From Flavobacterium akiainvivens (lineage in GTDB: Bacteria; Bacteroidota; Bacteroidia; Flavobacteriales; Flavobacteriaceae): a stretch of DNA of 64,000 nucleotides. Shown here in pieces: positions 7,829-15,437 of this stretch. The first letter of the stretch is position 1, and each line of letters begins with the position of its first letter. Under the pieces are notes generated by a model. It did no database searches. It had not been told where the DNA came from and saw only the letters and a list, made by a program, of their open reading frames with translations. The translations under genes were made by a program, and so were the position numbers. Location of the stretch: the NCBI RefSeq assembly GCF_001278115.1, contig NZ_LIYD01000005.1, positions 1,556,551-1,620,550 of the forward strand, written 5' to 3'.

Positions 7829-9277
7829 CTACATATAAAAGCTGTATTTAAGCTGCATACTATCTTCTTGGTTCAAATATTTTAATATTTCTCCGACATT
7901 TCTCGCACATTCAATTGTAATAGGCATCTGCCTATCAAATTGAGTATTGTTCCAGTTCATTTTGGTTAATGCAAGGATTTCATTACAAATGATATTTGGA
8001 GATTCATCGTGTTGTGCTAATTTTATTTCGATGGCTCGTGGGATATATCTGCCTGGATACGTTTCGTAGTACGGTACAGATCCTCTTGTATATAATAAGT
8101 GCTGTTTATCACTCATAGCGAAATGTGTTCCCCTCATCGGCGGATAATTTCCATTCCTGTATAATCTTAAATCAGATGTTTGTATAGAAACTAAGTCAAC
8201 TTGATTTATATGCAAATCGCGAGCTGCTTGGGTAAACCCGTAAACTTCATCTTCACTGAAGTTAGAGGTCTTATGGATTACCAGTCTTTTCGGAAATATT
8301 TTTACAGCTTCATAATATTCAGTTAGGGACTGCTTTAGAAGATTGTATGCTTGTTCTTCACTAAGGTGCGGTGTCCTATCGTTTTTTTTCAAAGAAATTT
8401 CCTCACCTCTTAAAATCACTCCTTTCCCCAATTCATTAAATATTTGGGCAATACTTGTTTGCGTTGAACTTCTATCTCTACTTTTGAAGAAGCTAATACC
8501 TGCATAACAAGTAGTTTCAGCAGAGTCTTTTCTAATCAATGCCCAAGGCGTTCCTGAAGCTTTATAGTACAATGCTGTAAAAAAATTCCAAGCAACCGTT
8601 GCAGGGTCTTGCATTTCTTTAGTTGGTTTCGCAACTCTATCCCTGATGATTTGAATAGGCACATTATATTGCATTGCCTTTGCTTTAAGATTTCTCCTGA
8701 AATTCTGTTCTTTTGAAGAAACCTCATCTTCATCAAAATCACGTTCAGGAACTTCAGTATCTTCTTCATCTTCACCAGAAGCTTTTGCCTTTGCTTCGGT
8801 AATATGTTTCATTAAATTTTCAGGCAAAGCGCAAAGAATTACATCCGGTTTTTTATTCTTAGATAAGAATTTGATTTCAGCTAAATAAAGTTCTGTAATT
8901 TCCGCAATTATCATTTCCAGGGAATTGCCTTTCTTGACGATTTTCTCTAAATCAGAGTTATTTAACTTTCTTAGGTATGTATCATCGTAATTGATCTCAC
9001 ACTTAAAGCCTATATTTTTATTGAAACCACAAAAGTTTAAAAAGAGGTCGGGATGTGGGGTTTTACTTTGTTTACCATCAATATGAGTTTTGCATGATTC
9101 TATCCATTCTAAAACAGCATCAACACTATCAGATTTTCCAACTACACCGATGGTGATTTTTTCAGGTCTAACTTGATCAATATCAAATGGATTAAAATTG
9201 TAAATACCGCTTTTAGGGCAAATATGATGTCCTAAGCCAAATTGTAATGATGGTTCTTCTATATATCTTAATTTCAT
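7829..9277 (-). CDS. Short prokaryotic Argonaute (MID-PIWI), catalytically inactive
   Basis: The 482-residue length is normal for short pAgos, which lack N and PAZ domains. A MID-like region includes VILCALPENL and IQIIRDRV. Before PIWI, ATVAWNFFTALYYKASGTPWAL is a hallmark of the group. The PIWI catalytic Asp positions are replaced: AGISFF stands where active proteins have GxD, and VIHKTS where active proteins have an Asp after IH. The HKTS motif and YPPMRGTHF are typical of inactive short pAgos. An acidic linker lies near residues 170-190. It overlaps the SMEK-APAZ stop by four bases (ATGA). Family members bind guide RNA or DNA and activate a partner effector on target recognition. Confidence 0.88.
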   Translation of the reverse strand: MKLRYIEEPSLQFGLGHHICPKSGIYNFNPFDIDQVRPEKITIGVVGKSDSVDAVLEWIESCKTHIDGKQSKTPHPDLFLNFCGFNKNIGFKCEINYDDTYLRKLNNSDLEKIVKKGNSLEMIIAEITELYLAEIKFLSKNKKPDVILCALPENLMKHITEAKAKASGEDEEDTEVPERDFDEDEVSSKEQNFRRNLKAKAMQYNVPIQIIRDRVAKPTKEMQDPATVAWNFFTALYYKASGTPWALIRKDSAETTCYAGISFFKSRDRSSTQTSIAQIFNELGKGVILRGEEISLKKNDRTPHLSEEQAYNLLKQSLTEYYEAVKIFPKRLVIHKTSNFSEDEVYGFTQAARDLHINQVDLVSIQTSDLRLYRNGNYPPMRGTHFAMSDKQHLLYTRGSVPYYETYPGRYIPRAIEIKLAQHDESPNIICNEILALTKMNWNNTQFDRQMPITIECARNVGEILKYLNQEDSMQLKYSFYM

Positions 9278-10776
9278 TGATCAGAAAAAATTGAGTTGGT
9301 TAATTCGTTATCAAGGCTTATTTCCGTTGGAGTAAACTCAGATGTTTCTTCAACGATTTTAACTGGTATCCATTTTTGCTCATCTAAGCTGGGAGATAAA
9401 CTTAGTGGTTCATTTTTTGACGACTGCAGGTATGGATATTCAGTAACAAAAAGGTCTGTATAAGATAAATAGTATGCGAAGAATCTAAAGTAATTGTAAA
9501 CAGAATTATTGTTCTCAAGTCTTTTTATCCCTGCCATATATGCTGATTCAAATCGACTTTCCCTATATCCGCCCGGATTGGTGAAGCTCCATGTCGGATT
9601 TATGACCAAATACCAATCTATTTCAAAATTCAAAAAAGATGCTTTGAAAGCTAAGTGTCTATAACAGATTATGTGCCCCTCCTTCTTATTTGTCATTTCG
9701 AATATTACTGTCTTGGTAGACTCTTTTTTTCCCTTCCATCTAATTTGCTTTGCTTTAGGAGGTCTTGAATTGGCAAATCTGAAAATTCCTCTTGGGGGAA
9801 AGAATTCTATTCCTTTATAATAGCAAAGTTGAATAAGAGATTTTCTTAAAAGGTTTTTGAATACCCTGTTGCTTGCTTCATCTTGTTCGTAGAAGTCTTT
9901 ACAATCCAAAGTAGTTATTGTACCGGCATCTATAATTTTTCTCAGCGGTTCGTTGTTTTTAGATAAATCCCGAAAACTATAAATGCATTTTTCATATAAA
10001 ATCCAGTCTTCAAAATATACTTTATTCTGTTTTAAAGCCTTTTTGACCAGTGTGTTTGGCTTCAATTTTTTCACTTTCCTTTTTCCAATACTCTCCAAAT
10101 AATCGTTTAGATTTTCGAGGATAGCTTCTTCATCAATAAACAACTCTGCTTTATACAAGACCTTCGAAAATGATATTTTGACCATGTTAGGCGAGATATC
10201 TTCTGGCTCGTTATTCAAGTATCCATTTTCAAACTTAAGCTTGCGCTGTTCAATCTGTATATCCGAAAACTCATGCTCGTATAATTTAGAAATCGCTTGG
10301 ATTTTGGGGGTTGAGCTTATAGCATTTATTTTCTGAAGAATAACGTCCTTGTCTATAATATGGTCACTTGAGTCAAATCCAAAACCCTCTGGTATCGCAT
10401 CTTGCAGTTTTGCATCATTGTATTGCGGCTTCTTTTCTGTAAGAAGATATAAGTAGAGGACATCAAACTCATTTTGTAGGTCATATTTTGAGAATGTTTC
10501 GAGGGTAGTCCTAATTTTATCAAGAGAAGATGTTGACGTAATTTGAAAAGCCACCCTATTCTTAAAGTCGGCCAGATCAATTGCTGGAAAATTTTTCTTT
10601 TTTGTAGAGTTAAGATTTTCAAGCTCTAACCCGAAAACCTCATTTAATAACGGCACCAAAAAATTCTCCGCATGGATATTAATATGATAATTTCCTATTG
10701 CATTAAACCCTTCCACTTCGTAGACAAATCTCGCTGCACAAGTATTTATCTTGTTGATGTATTCAATCCTATTCAA
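9274..10776 (-). CDS. SMEK-APAZ protein, predicted effector partner of the short Argonaute
   Basis: The protein is 500 residues long. The N-terminal region (about 1-150) resembles the SMEK domain, with KNFPAIDLADFKNRVAFQITST at residues about 61-82. The spacing of Asp67 and the FQIT strand recalls PD-(D/E)XK nucleases of the Mrr type, with Gln in place of the usual acidic residue. The C-terminal region (about 200-480) matches APAZ, the domain that contacts short pAgos: CYRHLAFKASF, WYLVINPTWSFT and GIKRLENN are family traits. The start codon is TTG, and no in-frame ATG lies before the upstream stop. By analogy with TIR-, SIR2- and DREN-APAZ systems, it should form a heterodimer with the next gene product and act as effector. 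Confidence 0.78.
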   Translation of the reverse strand: MNRIEYINKINTCAARFVYEVEGFNAIGNYHINIHAENFLVPLLNEVFGLELENLNSTKKKNFPAIDLADFKNRVAFQITSTSSLDKIRTTLETFSKYDLQNEFDVLYLYLLTEKKPQYNDAKLQDAIPEGFGFDSSDHIIDKDVILQKINAISSTPKIQAISKLYEHEFSDIQIEQRKLKFENGYLNNEPEDISPNMVKISFSKVLYKAELFIDEEAILENLNDYLESIGKRKVKKLKPNTLVKKALKQNKVYFEDWILYEKCIYSFRDLSKNNEPLRKIIDAGTITTLDCKDFYEQDEASNRVFKNLLRKSLIQLCYYKGIEFFPPRGIFRFANSRPPKAKQIRWKGKKESTKTVIFEMTNKKEGHIICYRHLAFKASFLNFEIDWYLVINPTWSFTNPGGYRESRFESAYMAGIKRLENNNSVYNYFRFFAYYLSYTDLFVTEYPYLQSSKNEPLSLSPSLDEQKWIPVKIVEETSEFTPTEISLDNELTNSIFSDQ

Positions 10777-10799
10777 TTTTTGAAATATTTCGAGGTTTA

Positions 10800-11108
10800 T
10801 TATTTAGTTTTTGACATATACTTTATCTTCTTTTCGGCAACTCTAAGAGTTTTATCCGCTAACAATTCGTCTTTTAATTCAACTGCAATTTTTTCACTGA
10901 GATATTGAATAAGTAATTCTTCACGTTCTATGCCCAAAATATCTGCGAGTTTAAAAACCTGTTCCTTATTGACATTTCTTTGCCCCCGTTCAATTTTACT
11001 CAGAATTGCTATATCCATTTCTAGCAAAGCAGCAACTTGCCTTAAGAGAAGTCCTTTCTCCTCTCGTTTAGCACGTAATATTTCTCCAACTGTTTTTTTA
11101 TAATCCAT
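10800..11108 (-). CDS. XRE/Cro-CI family regulator of the Argonaute operon
   Basis: The protein is about 102 residues from the ATG at 11108 (MDYKKTVGEI). An upstream ATG at 11138 falls inside the operator and -7 region, so the shorter start is preferred. A five-helix XRE domain occupies residues about 6-62 with LLLRQVAALLEMDIAILSKIERGQRNVNKEQVFKLADILG; the C-terminal helix is long and basic. It is the first gene of the operon and ends 23 bases before the SMEK-APAZ start. A perfect palindrome overlaps its promoter, which points to autoregulation and control of the defence genes. Confidence 0.85.
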   Translation of the reverse strand: MDYKKTVGEILRAKREEKGLLLRQVAALLEMDIAILSKIERGQRNVNKEQVFKLADILGIEREELLIQYLSEKIAVELKDELLADKTLRVAEKKIKYMSKTK

Positions 11109-11131
11109 TTTTTGTATTTGAAATATTCGAC

Positions 11132-11153
11132 TTGACATATAATGTCAAATATA
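11132..11153 (-). promoter_or_regulatory. Promoter and palindromic operator of the Argonaute operon
   Basis: Positions 11132-11148 read TTGACAT-ATA-ATGTCAA, a perfect palindrome with 7-bp arms. Overlapping it on the minus strand is TATATTTG (11153 to 11146), an exact -7 box. Transcription should start near 11140, inside the palindrome. A repressor bound here would block the promoter. The first gene of the operon encodes an XRE protein, the obvious candidate. Confidence 0.7.
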
Positions 11154-11159
11154 CATTAT

Positions 11160-11442
11160 TTATTTGATTGTTAATTCGTTTGAGAAATCAATATACCAGC
11201 CGTTTGTTAGTGTAATTTCACAAGAAGATAATCTAATAGAATTAAAAACTCTGTATTAATAAAAGATGACGTTCTTTTCCTTCTTTTCTTAGTCGCCAAT
11301 GTGATAAGAAAAGAAGTTTCCTAAAACAACGAAAGGGATAATGAATATCCCACAAATAATGTCGCAACCTATTTGGTAAAATGTGTCGGAAGGAATGGGG
11401 CGTTGTTATCCCATTTTGACAAAGGGGTTGCACCGCTTCGAT
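11160..11442. other. Non-coding junction between the Argonaute operon and the PRTRC cassette
   Basis: I see no convincing gene here. A perfect 12-bp inverted repeat lies at 11280-11291 (CTTCTTTTCTTA) and 11305-11316 (TAAGAAAAGAAG) with a 13-base loop. Composition changes from AT-rich to mixed across this stretch, so one edge of the inserted defence cassette may lie within it. Confidence 0.5.
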
Positions 11443-11487
11443 GCAAAAAAGACTGCCCCGAACATCGGGCGGGAGTGTCTTTTTTGC
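11443..11487 (-). terminator. Terminator of the PRTRC operon
   Basis: A perfect 11-bp inverted repeat (GCAAAAAAGAC at 11443-11453 and GTCTTTTTTGC at 11477-11487) encloses a CCCG/CGGG inner stem. On the minus strand it has an A-tract before and a T-tract after, 16 bases past the stop of the ThiF gene at 11503. It would also stop plus-strand transcription. Confidence 0.8.
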
Positions 11488-11502
11488 CGCCCGATTTTCT
11501 AA

Positions 11503-12309
11503 TCAGGCGACTTTTAAAGGGTGAGTACGAAAATCCTTCAGGTTGTGAAAAAATCCCCGGTATGGTGTCAGTCCGTTACGGAACAAACCCCATAACAGGG
11601 AGCAACCCATCTGCACCAAAGATGAATTAATAAACAAATCCTGCTTTTCCAACGCTTCTGCAAGCGAACAGCTTGGCGTATCATCTTCCAGTTCCGACTG
11701 TTTGAGCAACTCGCCAAATTCATCCGTAACCATTGGCAGGCTTGCCACCGTTTCGTATTTCTCGGACTTGGGTTGCAGTATAGTTCCTATTGTTGATAGT
11801 ATAGCTTGGCCTGTATGCCTGCTGTTGCCAAAATCCAGCCAATAGCGTGGGCGGTTGGAATAGGCTTTGCCGCCCGTCAATCCTTTTAATATGTCCGCAA
11901 TCTCAAACCTTGCTTTTACGCTGTCCACACAAGAAATATAAATATTGGCGAATGCGTTTTCGGGTAACCTTTCCTTACTGTCTTTTTCAAATTTCCTTGC
12001 TTCGGCTTTCCAGTTCGTACCTGCCCAACGATTGATCCGGTTAACAATGGCAACGGACTTGTACAACCCGACCTCGCATTCAGCGAAACGCTGTCTGCCT
12101 AAATTGGCTTGGGTAATAACATCGTCATCCCAAAGACGTACAAATAATCCTGCGTGTCCTAACTCGATTAGGCTATGGTTCATTTCAAGCAAAGCGGTCA
12201 TTACTTTTGAGCCTGTGCCACCTGCCCCGATTACGTTTACCGTTATCGGGTTGGTTGGATTTATCAAATAGTTGTCAGTAAAATGGACTTTTAAAATTTC
12301 TGTGTTCAT
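11503..12309 (-). CDS. PRTRC system ThiF family protein
   Basis: This 268-residue protein has a ThiF/E1-like Rossmann fold, with the nucleotide-binding motif GAGGTGS at residues about 28-34, the RLWDDDVITQANLGRQRF segment and YISCVDSVKARFEI. ThiF proteins adenylate C-terminal carboxylates; in the PRTRC cassette (ParB-related, ThiF-related) the target is unknown. It is the last gene of the operon, directly joined to protein B: the ThiF start and the B stop share position 12309. The C-terminus YRGFFHNLKDFRTHPLKV is typical of the group. Confidence 0.88.
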   Translation of the reverse strand: MNTEILKVHFTDNYLINPTNPITVNVIGAGGTGSKVMTALLEMNHSLIELGHAGLFVRLWDDDVITQANLGRQRFAECEVGLYKSVAIVNRINRWAGTNWKAEARKFEKDSKERLPENAFANIYISCVDSVKARFEIADILKGLTGGKAYSNRPRYWLDFGNSRHTGQAILSTIGTILQPKSEKYETVASLPMVTDEFGELLKQSELEDDTPSCSLAEALEKQDLFINSSLVQMGCSLLWGLFRNGLTPYRGFFHNLKDFRTHPLKVA

Positions 12310-13022
12310 TACAATATCGTTTTTATGGTCTTGTTTGTCTTTTTCAGTACTTCTGTAGGAAAGGCTTTACCTGTGCTGATAAGGTCTTTCCAAAGGCTTA
12401 CACAATTTCCTTTTATGGGGTTGTGTTCGTTTACCAAGTGGCTGAAATAGCTGTTAAAAAAATAGCTTTGCCACGCCTGTATAAATTCTTCCACCGAAGC
12501 CGAATTTTTGATGTTCACATCTACATTTCCCATACATACGTGTCCATCCTCATACACATTGAAAAACGGAGCGTGAAACAATGCGGTTTTCTCGGTAGGT
12601 CTGCGGTCTTTATCAAGGGCAAAAACAACTACACTCTGCTTGCTTGCATACCAAAGCATTGCGGGTACTTGTGCAGTGCCGTTTGGTATTTCAAGGCTTT
12701 CCGTAAAGTACATTTTGGCTTTTCGTGCTTTGGTGTACCAAAGTACCGTACCGTTTTCACTCGGATTAATGTGCAGGACGTTGGTAGGCAGAATGCCGTT
12801 AGATTTTAAAAATGCCTTGCTCTTTTCCTTTTCCGTATTAAGTGCTTTTGCCAATACTTTGGCTTCTCGTTCTGTCAAAGGATGGGCATTGATAGGATTA
12901 CCGTTCTTATCCATATCAAAGTGCTCTACATAGGTGGTTTTACTACTTCCTTTGCTTTGGTAGAAAACCAAGGCCGATAAGGGGTGGTAAAGTGTTCCAA
13001 AGTCTTGTGTTATATCTTTCAT
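12309..13022 (-). CDS. PRTRC system protein B
   Basis: The 237-residue protein matches PRTRC protein B of Bacteroidota. Typical traits are the LYHPLSALVFYQ start, the PAMLWYASKQSVVVFALDKD core, LFHAPFFNVYEDGHVCMGNV and SYFFNSYFSHLVNEHNPIKGN. No enzyme motif is visible; the fold has some likeness to ubiquitin-conjugation accessory proteins, but this is only suggestive. It is coupled to the ThiF gene at its 3' end and follows the F-position gene by 12 bases. Confidence 0.85.
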   Translation of the reverse strand: MKDITQDFGTLYHPLSALVFYQSKGSSKTTYVEHFDMDKNGNPINAHPLTEREAKVLAKALNTEKEKSKAFLKSNGILPTNVLHINPSENGTVLWYTKARKAKMYFTESLEIPNGTAQVPAMLWYASKQSVVVFALDKDRRPTEKTALFHAPFFNVYEDGHVCMGNVDVNIKNSASVEEFIQAWQSYFFNSYFSHLVNEHNPIKGNCVSLWKDLISTGKAFPTEVLKKTNKTIKTIL

Positions 13023-13034
13023 TGCTTGGCGTAT

Positions 13035-14177
13035 CTAATAGTTATTCAGTATGTATATCAATTCCTCAATTAAGGCAAAAACACGGTTTTCAAATTCAAG
13101 GGTATTGGCGGTAATATCACTACCATCAAACCGTTTCACAATGGCCGGTTCTTCCATCTGTCCGTATTCCTGCAACTCAGTGTTAACGCTGTCGAATAGT
13201 GTTTGAAACAAGGTGCCCTTTGCATCGGCACAAAAGGAAACGTATTTGTCCATCCCTATACCATTTTCCATATCTTCTCCGTTTGGCAGGGCATTGCGGT
13301 TTATGGTGGCAGTCGGGAATTTTCCATACAGGTCAAAGGCTTCGCTTGCCAGTTTGTAACAATCTTGGTCAAAGCTGTCTTTGATTTTAAAGGCATTTAA
13401 ACATTTTTTAAATCGGCTCAAATTCTGCCCGTTGTAAATCTTCTGCTCCATACGTTCGCCTATCTGTTCTGCTTGCCTAATCTCGTTTAAATAGGTTGGT
13501 GTGTCCTCGTTCTCATCATCGCATACAATCCACTCTGTTACCATTTCATACATCCAATACAGATAACTGCTTTCCTGCCGATAATAGGGAACATCTGCAA
13601 TATGGTACAGGTAGGCACACACGGACTGCAATAGCTGTACGGCTTGCTTACGGTTGGGATTCTTGGATAGTCGGTACAACGGCACTACAGGAATGTAATA
13701 CAGGGTCGCACCTGTACTGTACCGTTCCTCGCTCACGAAATAAGTTTTCTTACTATCCTGTATCAAACGTATTTCTTCCCAATCACGAAACTTCTTCCTT
13801 AACTGTTCTTCTGCATCATCCAAAGCCAAAGCGATATTATAGGGATAGCCATATTGCCTGGACTGCATAGGTTGTATGCCGTAATGTCCTGCAAGTTTGG
13901 AAAGGGACTGGTAAAAATCCCTCTCCGTTTTTTCAGATTTCTTACAAGCCTGTGCCGTTTCCGCTTCTTGCAGTTTCGGGAGGAATGAACATCTTAGAAA
14001 ACCATTGGTAGCATGGCTATCGGTACGGCTTTCAATTTGTCTTTCCGTATCTCGTTTGCGTCCTTTGGTCTTTGCATCCAGTCTGCGAACTCGCCCAACT
14101 GTTTGTGCAAAGTCCGCTGTTTGGGTTGCTGTGGGGTCTTGATAGTACCCGATATGATGTTGCGTTGCATAGTTCAT
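13035..14177 (-). CDS. PRTRC cassette protein at the F position (uncharacterised)
   Basis: The 380-residue protein lies between PRTRC B and C, the place usually held by PRTRC protein F. I do not recognise clear F-family motifs, so the name rests on position. The first 100 residues are basic and poorly ordered (RRLDAKTKGRKRDTERQIESR). The rest is helical with many Tyr and acidic residues and no membrane segments. It starts 18 bases after PRTRC C and ends 12 bases before B, so it is part of the operon. Confidence 0.6.
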   Translation of the reverse strand: MNYATQHHIGYYQDPTATQTADFAQTVGRVRRLDAKTKGRKRDTERQIESRTDSHATNGFLRCSFLPKLQEAETAQACKKSEKTERDFYQSLSKLAGHYGIQPMQSRQYGYPYNIALALDDAEEQLRKKFRDWEEIRLIQDSKKTYFVSEERYSTGATLYYIPVVPLYRLSKNPNRKQAVQLLQSVCAYLYHIADVPYYRQESSYLYWMYEMVTEWIVCDDENEDTPTYLNEIRQAEQIGERMEQKIYNGQNLSRFKKCLNAFKIKDSFDQDCYKLASEAFDLYGKFPTATINRNALPNGEDMENGIGMDKYVSFCADAKGTLFQTLFDSVNTELQEYGQMEEPAIVKRFDGSDITANTLEFENRVFALIEELIYILNNY

Positions 14178-14194
14178 CGTTTTTTCTTTTCGGT

Positions 14195-14413
14195 TTAACC
14201 TTTCGTTCCCATTACACTCTCAAATCGGTACTGTACTGTATCGTCACGGATAACAGGGGCAGATACTTTGGCAGTGGTCAGTATCGGATAAGAATTTGCA
14301 TAGAAATTCATCACAGCTTCCACACTCCATTTTGGTTCGGGGTCGGTCAGTTTAATTTGTTGTCCTTTATCGTTGAGTATAAATACCCTTTCTAATTGCG
14401 TTGCTAATAACAT
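14195..14413 (-). CDS. PRTRC system protein C
   Basis: This 72-residue protein matches PRTRC protein C: an N-terminal RVFILNDKGQQIKLTDP, central SVEAVMNFYANSYPILTTA and C-terminal YRFESVMGTKG. It is a small ubiquitin-like-fold candidate by analogy with ThiS-type partners of ThiF, which is an inference. It sits between the E gene and the F-position gene with gaps of 30 and 17 bases. Confidence 0.85.
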   Translation of the reverse strand: MLLATQLERVFILNDKGQQIKLTDPEPKWSVEAVMNFYANSYPILTTAKVSAPVIRDDTVQYRFESVMGTKG

Positions 14414-14443
14414 GATGCTCGTTTTAAGTGTTAAACAATTGGT

Positions 14444-14968
14444 TTACTCTGCTCCGAAAAGGCTCGGTGTTGAAAACTTCTCCGATAATTCCGATTTGCG
14501 TTTACGGATTTCGTCCGCTTTTTCGGGGAACTCCGTTATATCGGGTACTTTCATCCACGCATCACGGAATTTGCCATCTTTCTCCAGTTCGTCAGCCTTT
14601 GCCATTCCATCTTTGATTTTTTTGTCTTTGGCTTCCTGCTCTTTCTTATGCTTATCAGCTTTCTCTTTCTCCATTGCGGAATTTTTTTTGGCTTCCTCCA
14701 ATTGTTTCATAAATGCTTCCATATCCACCATTAAGCCCGAAGCCTTTTGTACAGGCGTGATTATCTGCTCAAAAAATCCCTCGTCAAACTCCTGCGGAGT
14801 GGCGTTAAAGGTCAAAGGGGGGATAAGGTTTTTGGCGTTATCTCTGCACCCTTCGTTATTGAGCAAAACCGATACAATAAGGTTACTGTCATTGCCTTTT
14901 GCTATGGTCAGTTGCAGATTACCTGTAAAATCCAACTGTGCTATCTGATTGAAAAAATTTGCGTTCAT
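14444..14968 (-). CDS. PRTRC system protein E
   Basis: This 174-residue protein matches PRTRC protein E. The N-terminal part (MNANFFNQIAQLDFTGNLQLTIAKG, then LIPPLTFNATPQEFDEGFF) is the conserved module. A Lys/Glu-rich coiled coil covers residues about 95-140, and the end has ITEFPEKADEIRKRKSELSEKF. It is the first clearly assignable PRTRC gene in the transcript after two small hypothetical genes. The function is unknown; the charged helix suggests a structural or DNA-partner role. Confidence 0.85.
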   Translation of the reverse strand: MNANFFNQIAQLDFTGNLQLTIAKGNDSNLIVSVLLNNEGCRDNAKNLIPPLTFNATPQEFDEGFFEQIITPVQKASGLMVDMEAFMKQLEEAKKNSAMEKEKADKHKKEQEAKDKKIKDGMAKADELEKDGKFRDAWMKVPDITEFPEKADEIRKRKSELSEKFSTPSLFGAE

Positions 14969-14980
14969 CGTTCTTAAATT

Positions 14981-15178
14981 TTAATTGTCGTCTAATCTTT
15001 TTTTGATTGCTGTCAGTTTCTCGTACATATCCGTCCAGTAGGCTTTTTGCCGTTTGTCAAACTCTGAGAAACTCTTATCCTCGTGTCGGTATTCTTTATA
15101 TTGCCTTGCCATTTTTATGGCTTCTCTTAGGTTTGTTACCTCAATAGGGCAACCGTTCAAATCTGTTACTGGCATCAT
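14981..15178 (-). CDS. Small hypothetical protein of the ICE (65 aa)
   Basis: This 65-residue protein contains DLNGCPIEVTNLREAIKMARQYKEY followed by a basic amphipathic helix. It resembles small conserved proteins that precede PRTRC E in other elements, but no function is known. It lies 12 bases upstream of PRTRC E on the same strand, and tight packing on both sides supports it as real. Confidence 0.65.
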   Translation of the reverse strand: MMPVTDLNGCPIEVTNLREAIKMARQYKEYRHEDKSFSEFDKRQKAYWTDMYEKLTAIKKRLDDN

Positions 15179-15187
15179 ATTATGAGG

Positions 15188-15391
15188 TTATTTTTCAGCG
15201 GTATAAACTCCATTTTTATAGTAGCCTATCAGCCGTTCCCAAAGCCGTATTAAGCTGTCCGTATCTACATAGAAATACTCGCTTCTACTGCAATAAATGA
15301 TGTATGTGGCTTCATTCTTATGCCCAGTTTCAAGGCTTTTATCTTTAGCCATACTTTTCGCTTCGTCTATTGATTTTGATTTCATCACCAT
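15188..15391 (-). CDS. Small hypothetical protein of the ICE (67 aa)
   Basis: This 67-residue protein has a basic N-terminal helix (KSKSIDEAKSMAKDKSLETG) followed by a beta segment (ATYIIYCSRSEYFYVDTDS) and a short C-terminal helix. No family is recognised beyond resemblance to small ICE proteins. It ends 9 bases before the next gene start and belongs to the same minus-strand unit. Confidence 0.6.
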   Translation of the reverse strand: MVMKSKSIDEAKSMAKDKSLETGHKNEATYIIYCSRSEYFYVDTDSLIRLWERLIGYYKNGVYTAEK

Positions 15392-15437
15392 ATTTTTTAG
15401 TAGGCTACCACCGTTTAAGGCGGTAGCCTTTAGTTAT

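Noticed and set aside
11373-11630. Plus-strand open frame of 85 codons across the PRTRC terminator
   Set aside because: It spans the terminator hairpin and overlaps the ThiF gene; it is not conserved in character.
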